A DNA stretch of 25,714 nt. It comes from Flavobacteriales bacterium UBA1995. GTDB lineage: Bacteria; Bacteroidota; Bacteroidia; Flavobacteriales_D; Sanyastnellaceae. Below the pieces are notes generated by a model that worked only from the letters and a program-made list of their open reading frames with translations, did no database searches and was not told the origin of the DNA. Position 1 is the first letter of the stretch; every line of letters starts with the position of its first letter. Of this stretch, positions 25,205-25,714 are shown one piece after another. The position numbers and the translations under genes were made by a program. Location of the stretch: positions 1 to 25,714 of the forward strand of contig DDCX01000108.1 in the NCBI GenBank assembly GCA_002336475.1, written 5' to 3'.

Positions 25205-25714
25205 ATGTACGATATCATTGATTTGAACAGCCGCAAGGTTGCTGAGCTCCGGGACATTGCCAAGGAGCTGAATATTGCCAGAACTGACAAGCTCAAGAAG
25301 CAAGAATTGGTGTATGCCATTCTCGACGAGCAAGCCGTCACGACCAGCGCAAAGGCCAAAACCGAAGGTGAAGGCACGAAGAAAGAAGACGGTAAAAAAC
25401 CAGCCAACTCCGGTCGGGGCCGTCAGCGAGCGGCCGCTAAAAAGGAACAAAGTTCTGGAGAGGAAGGTTCAGCCGAACAACCTTCTTCTGAAGAGCGAGG
25501 CAAAGACCGTCAGGAAAAAAATTCCGAGGATGGTGGTCGTAAAGGGCGAAATCAATCCCGCGGAAACCGCCAGAAGGAAGGTGAGAATGATTCCTCTGAG
25601 AAGTCCAACTCCAATAACAACGCCCCCAGCAAGGAAGGCGAAAAGTCGAACAAGGACGGAGCTCAAAACGACCGTGGCAACCGCCGCAACGATCGTGGAG
25701 ACCGGGGTGATCGT
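25205..25714 (+). CDS. rho: Transcription termination factor Rho, N-terminal part (partial)
   Basis: The frame from ATG 25205 stays open to the window end (170 codons, no stop), so the gene continues beyond. Residues 1-45 (MYDIIDLNSRKVAELRDIAK..., then LNIARTDKLKKQELVYAILDEQ) are a Rho N-terminal SAP-like domain. From about residue 46 the sequence is a low-complexity, highly charged segment rich in Glu, Lys, Arg, Ser, Asn and Gly, ending in repeated DRGDR units. Long disordered insertions at this place are typical of Bacteroidota Rho. The RNA-binding and ATPase domains lie outside the window. Rho is a hexameric RNA helicase that ends transcription. Confidence 0.88.
   Translation, partial: MYDIIDLNSRKVAELRDIAKELNIARTDKLKKQELVYAILDEQAVTTSAKAKTEGEGTKKEDGKKPANSGRGRQRAAAKKEQSSGEEGSAEQPSSEERGKDRQEKNSEDGGRKGRNQSRGNRQKEGENDSSEKSNSNNNAPSKEGEKSNKDGAQNDRGNRRNDRGDRGDR

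Noticed and set aside
24539..25450. Minus-strand 303-residue frame
   Set aside because: It lies opposite the phosphoesterase and the beginning of rho, both with strong family motifs on the plus strand, and shows no recognisable domain.
25469..25666. Minus-strand 65-residue hydrophobic frame resembling a small membrane protein
   Set aside because: It is antisense to the Arg/Glu/Ser-rich disordered part of rho; reverse complements of such codons give Leu/Phe/Ser-rich hydrophobic strings. No upstream signals.

Overview
The window is a chromosomal segment of a fairly GC-rich (mid-50s % by eye, not counted) member of the Bacteroidota, most likely Flavobacteriales. The evidence is a SusC/SusD pair, C-terminal sorting domains of the type IX secretion system (T9SS) on two enzymes, a PorE-like OmpA protein, a NUDIX-type sugar regulator, Bacteroidota-style promoters (TAnnTTTG -7 element, no clear Shine-Dalgarno sites), and a Rho with a long disordered insertion after its N-terminal domain. 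All genes look intact except the two cut by the window edges. I see no tRNA, rRNA, CRISPR array, insertion sequence or phage gene.

Layout: (1) 1-3176, housekeeping: the end of rpsP, a strong terminator, rimM, a PIN-PhoH ATPase, and a secreted lamin-tail-domain protein with one EF-hand/dockerin-like loop. (2) 3187-9012, minus strand: a tight operon pfkA - gap - BadF-type sugar kinase - pgmB - GH65 phosphorylase (transcribed right to left). (3) 9013-9085: divergent control region with a perfect 7-bp-arm dyad. (4) 9086-18750, plus strand: NUDIX-type regulator, T9SS-secreted GH13 amylase, then susC - susD - DUF5004-like lipoprotein - secreted duplicated-domain protein, closed by a terminator. (5) 18770-22606: GH13 lipoprotein and T9SS-targeted PQQ-type sugar dehydrogenase, closed by a terminator lying inside the convergent gene. 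(6) 22562-25714: PorE-like OmpA protein (minus), YfcE-type phosphoesterase (plus), and the start of rho behind a structured leader.

Regions 2 to 5 read as one starch/maltodextrin utilisation locus. The secreted amylase cuts alpha-glucan, SusC/SusD and the two small surface or secreted proteins bind and import oligosaccharides, and the lipoprotein GH13 trims them. In the cytoplasm GH65 phosphorolyses maltose to glucose plus beta-glucose-1-phosphate, PgmB makes glucose-6-phosphate, and PfkA and GAPDH are supplied from the same operon. The BadF-type kinase is the obvious candidate to phosphorylate the free glucose. The catalytically dead NUDIX-winged-helix protein is the likely sensor. The most notable new signal is a 16-bp dyad, identical at 15 of 16 positions, found just upstream of both the regulator gene and susC; it is a candidate operator for a maltose regulon. 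A second is the rho leader, where one GTGGG segment can pair with either of two identical CCCAC segments, the second of which touches the start codon.
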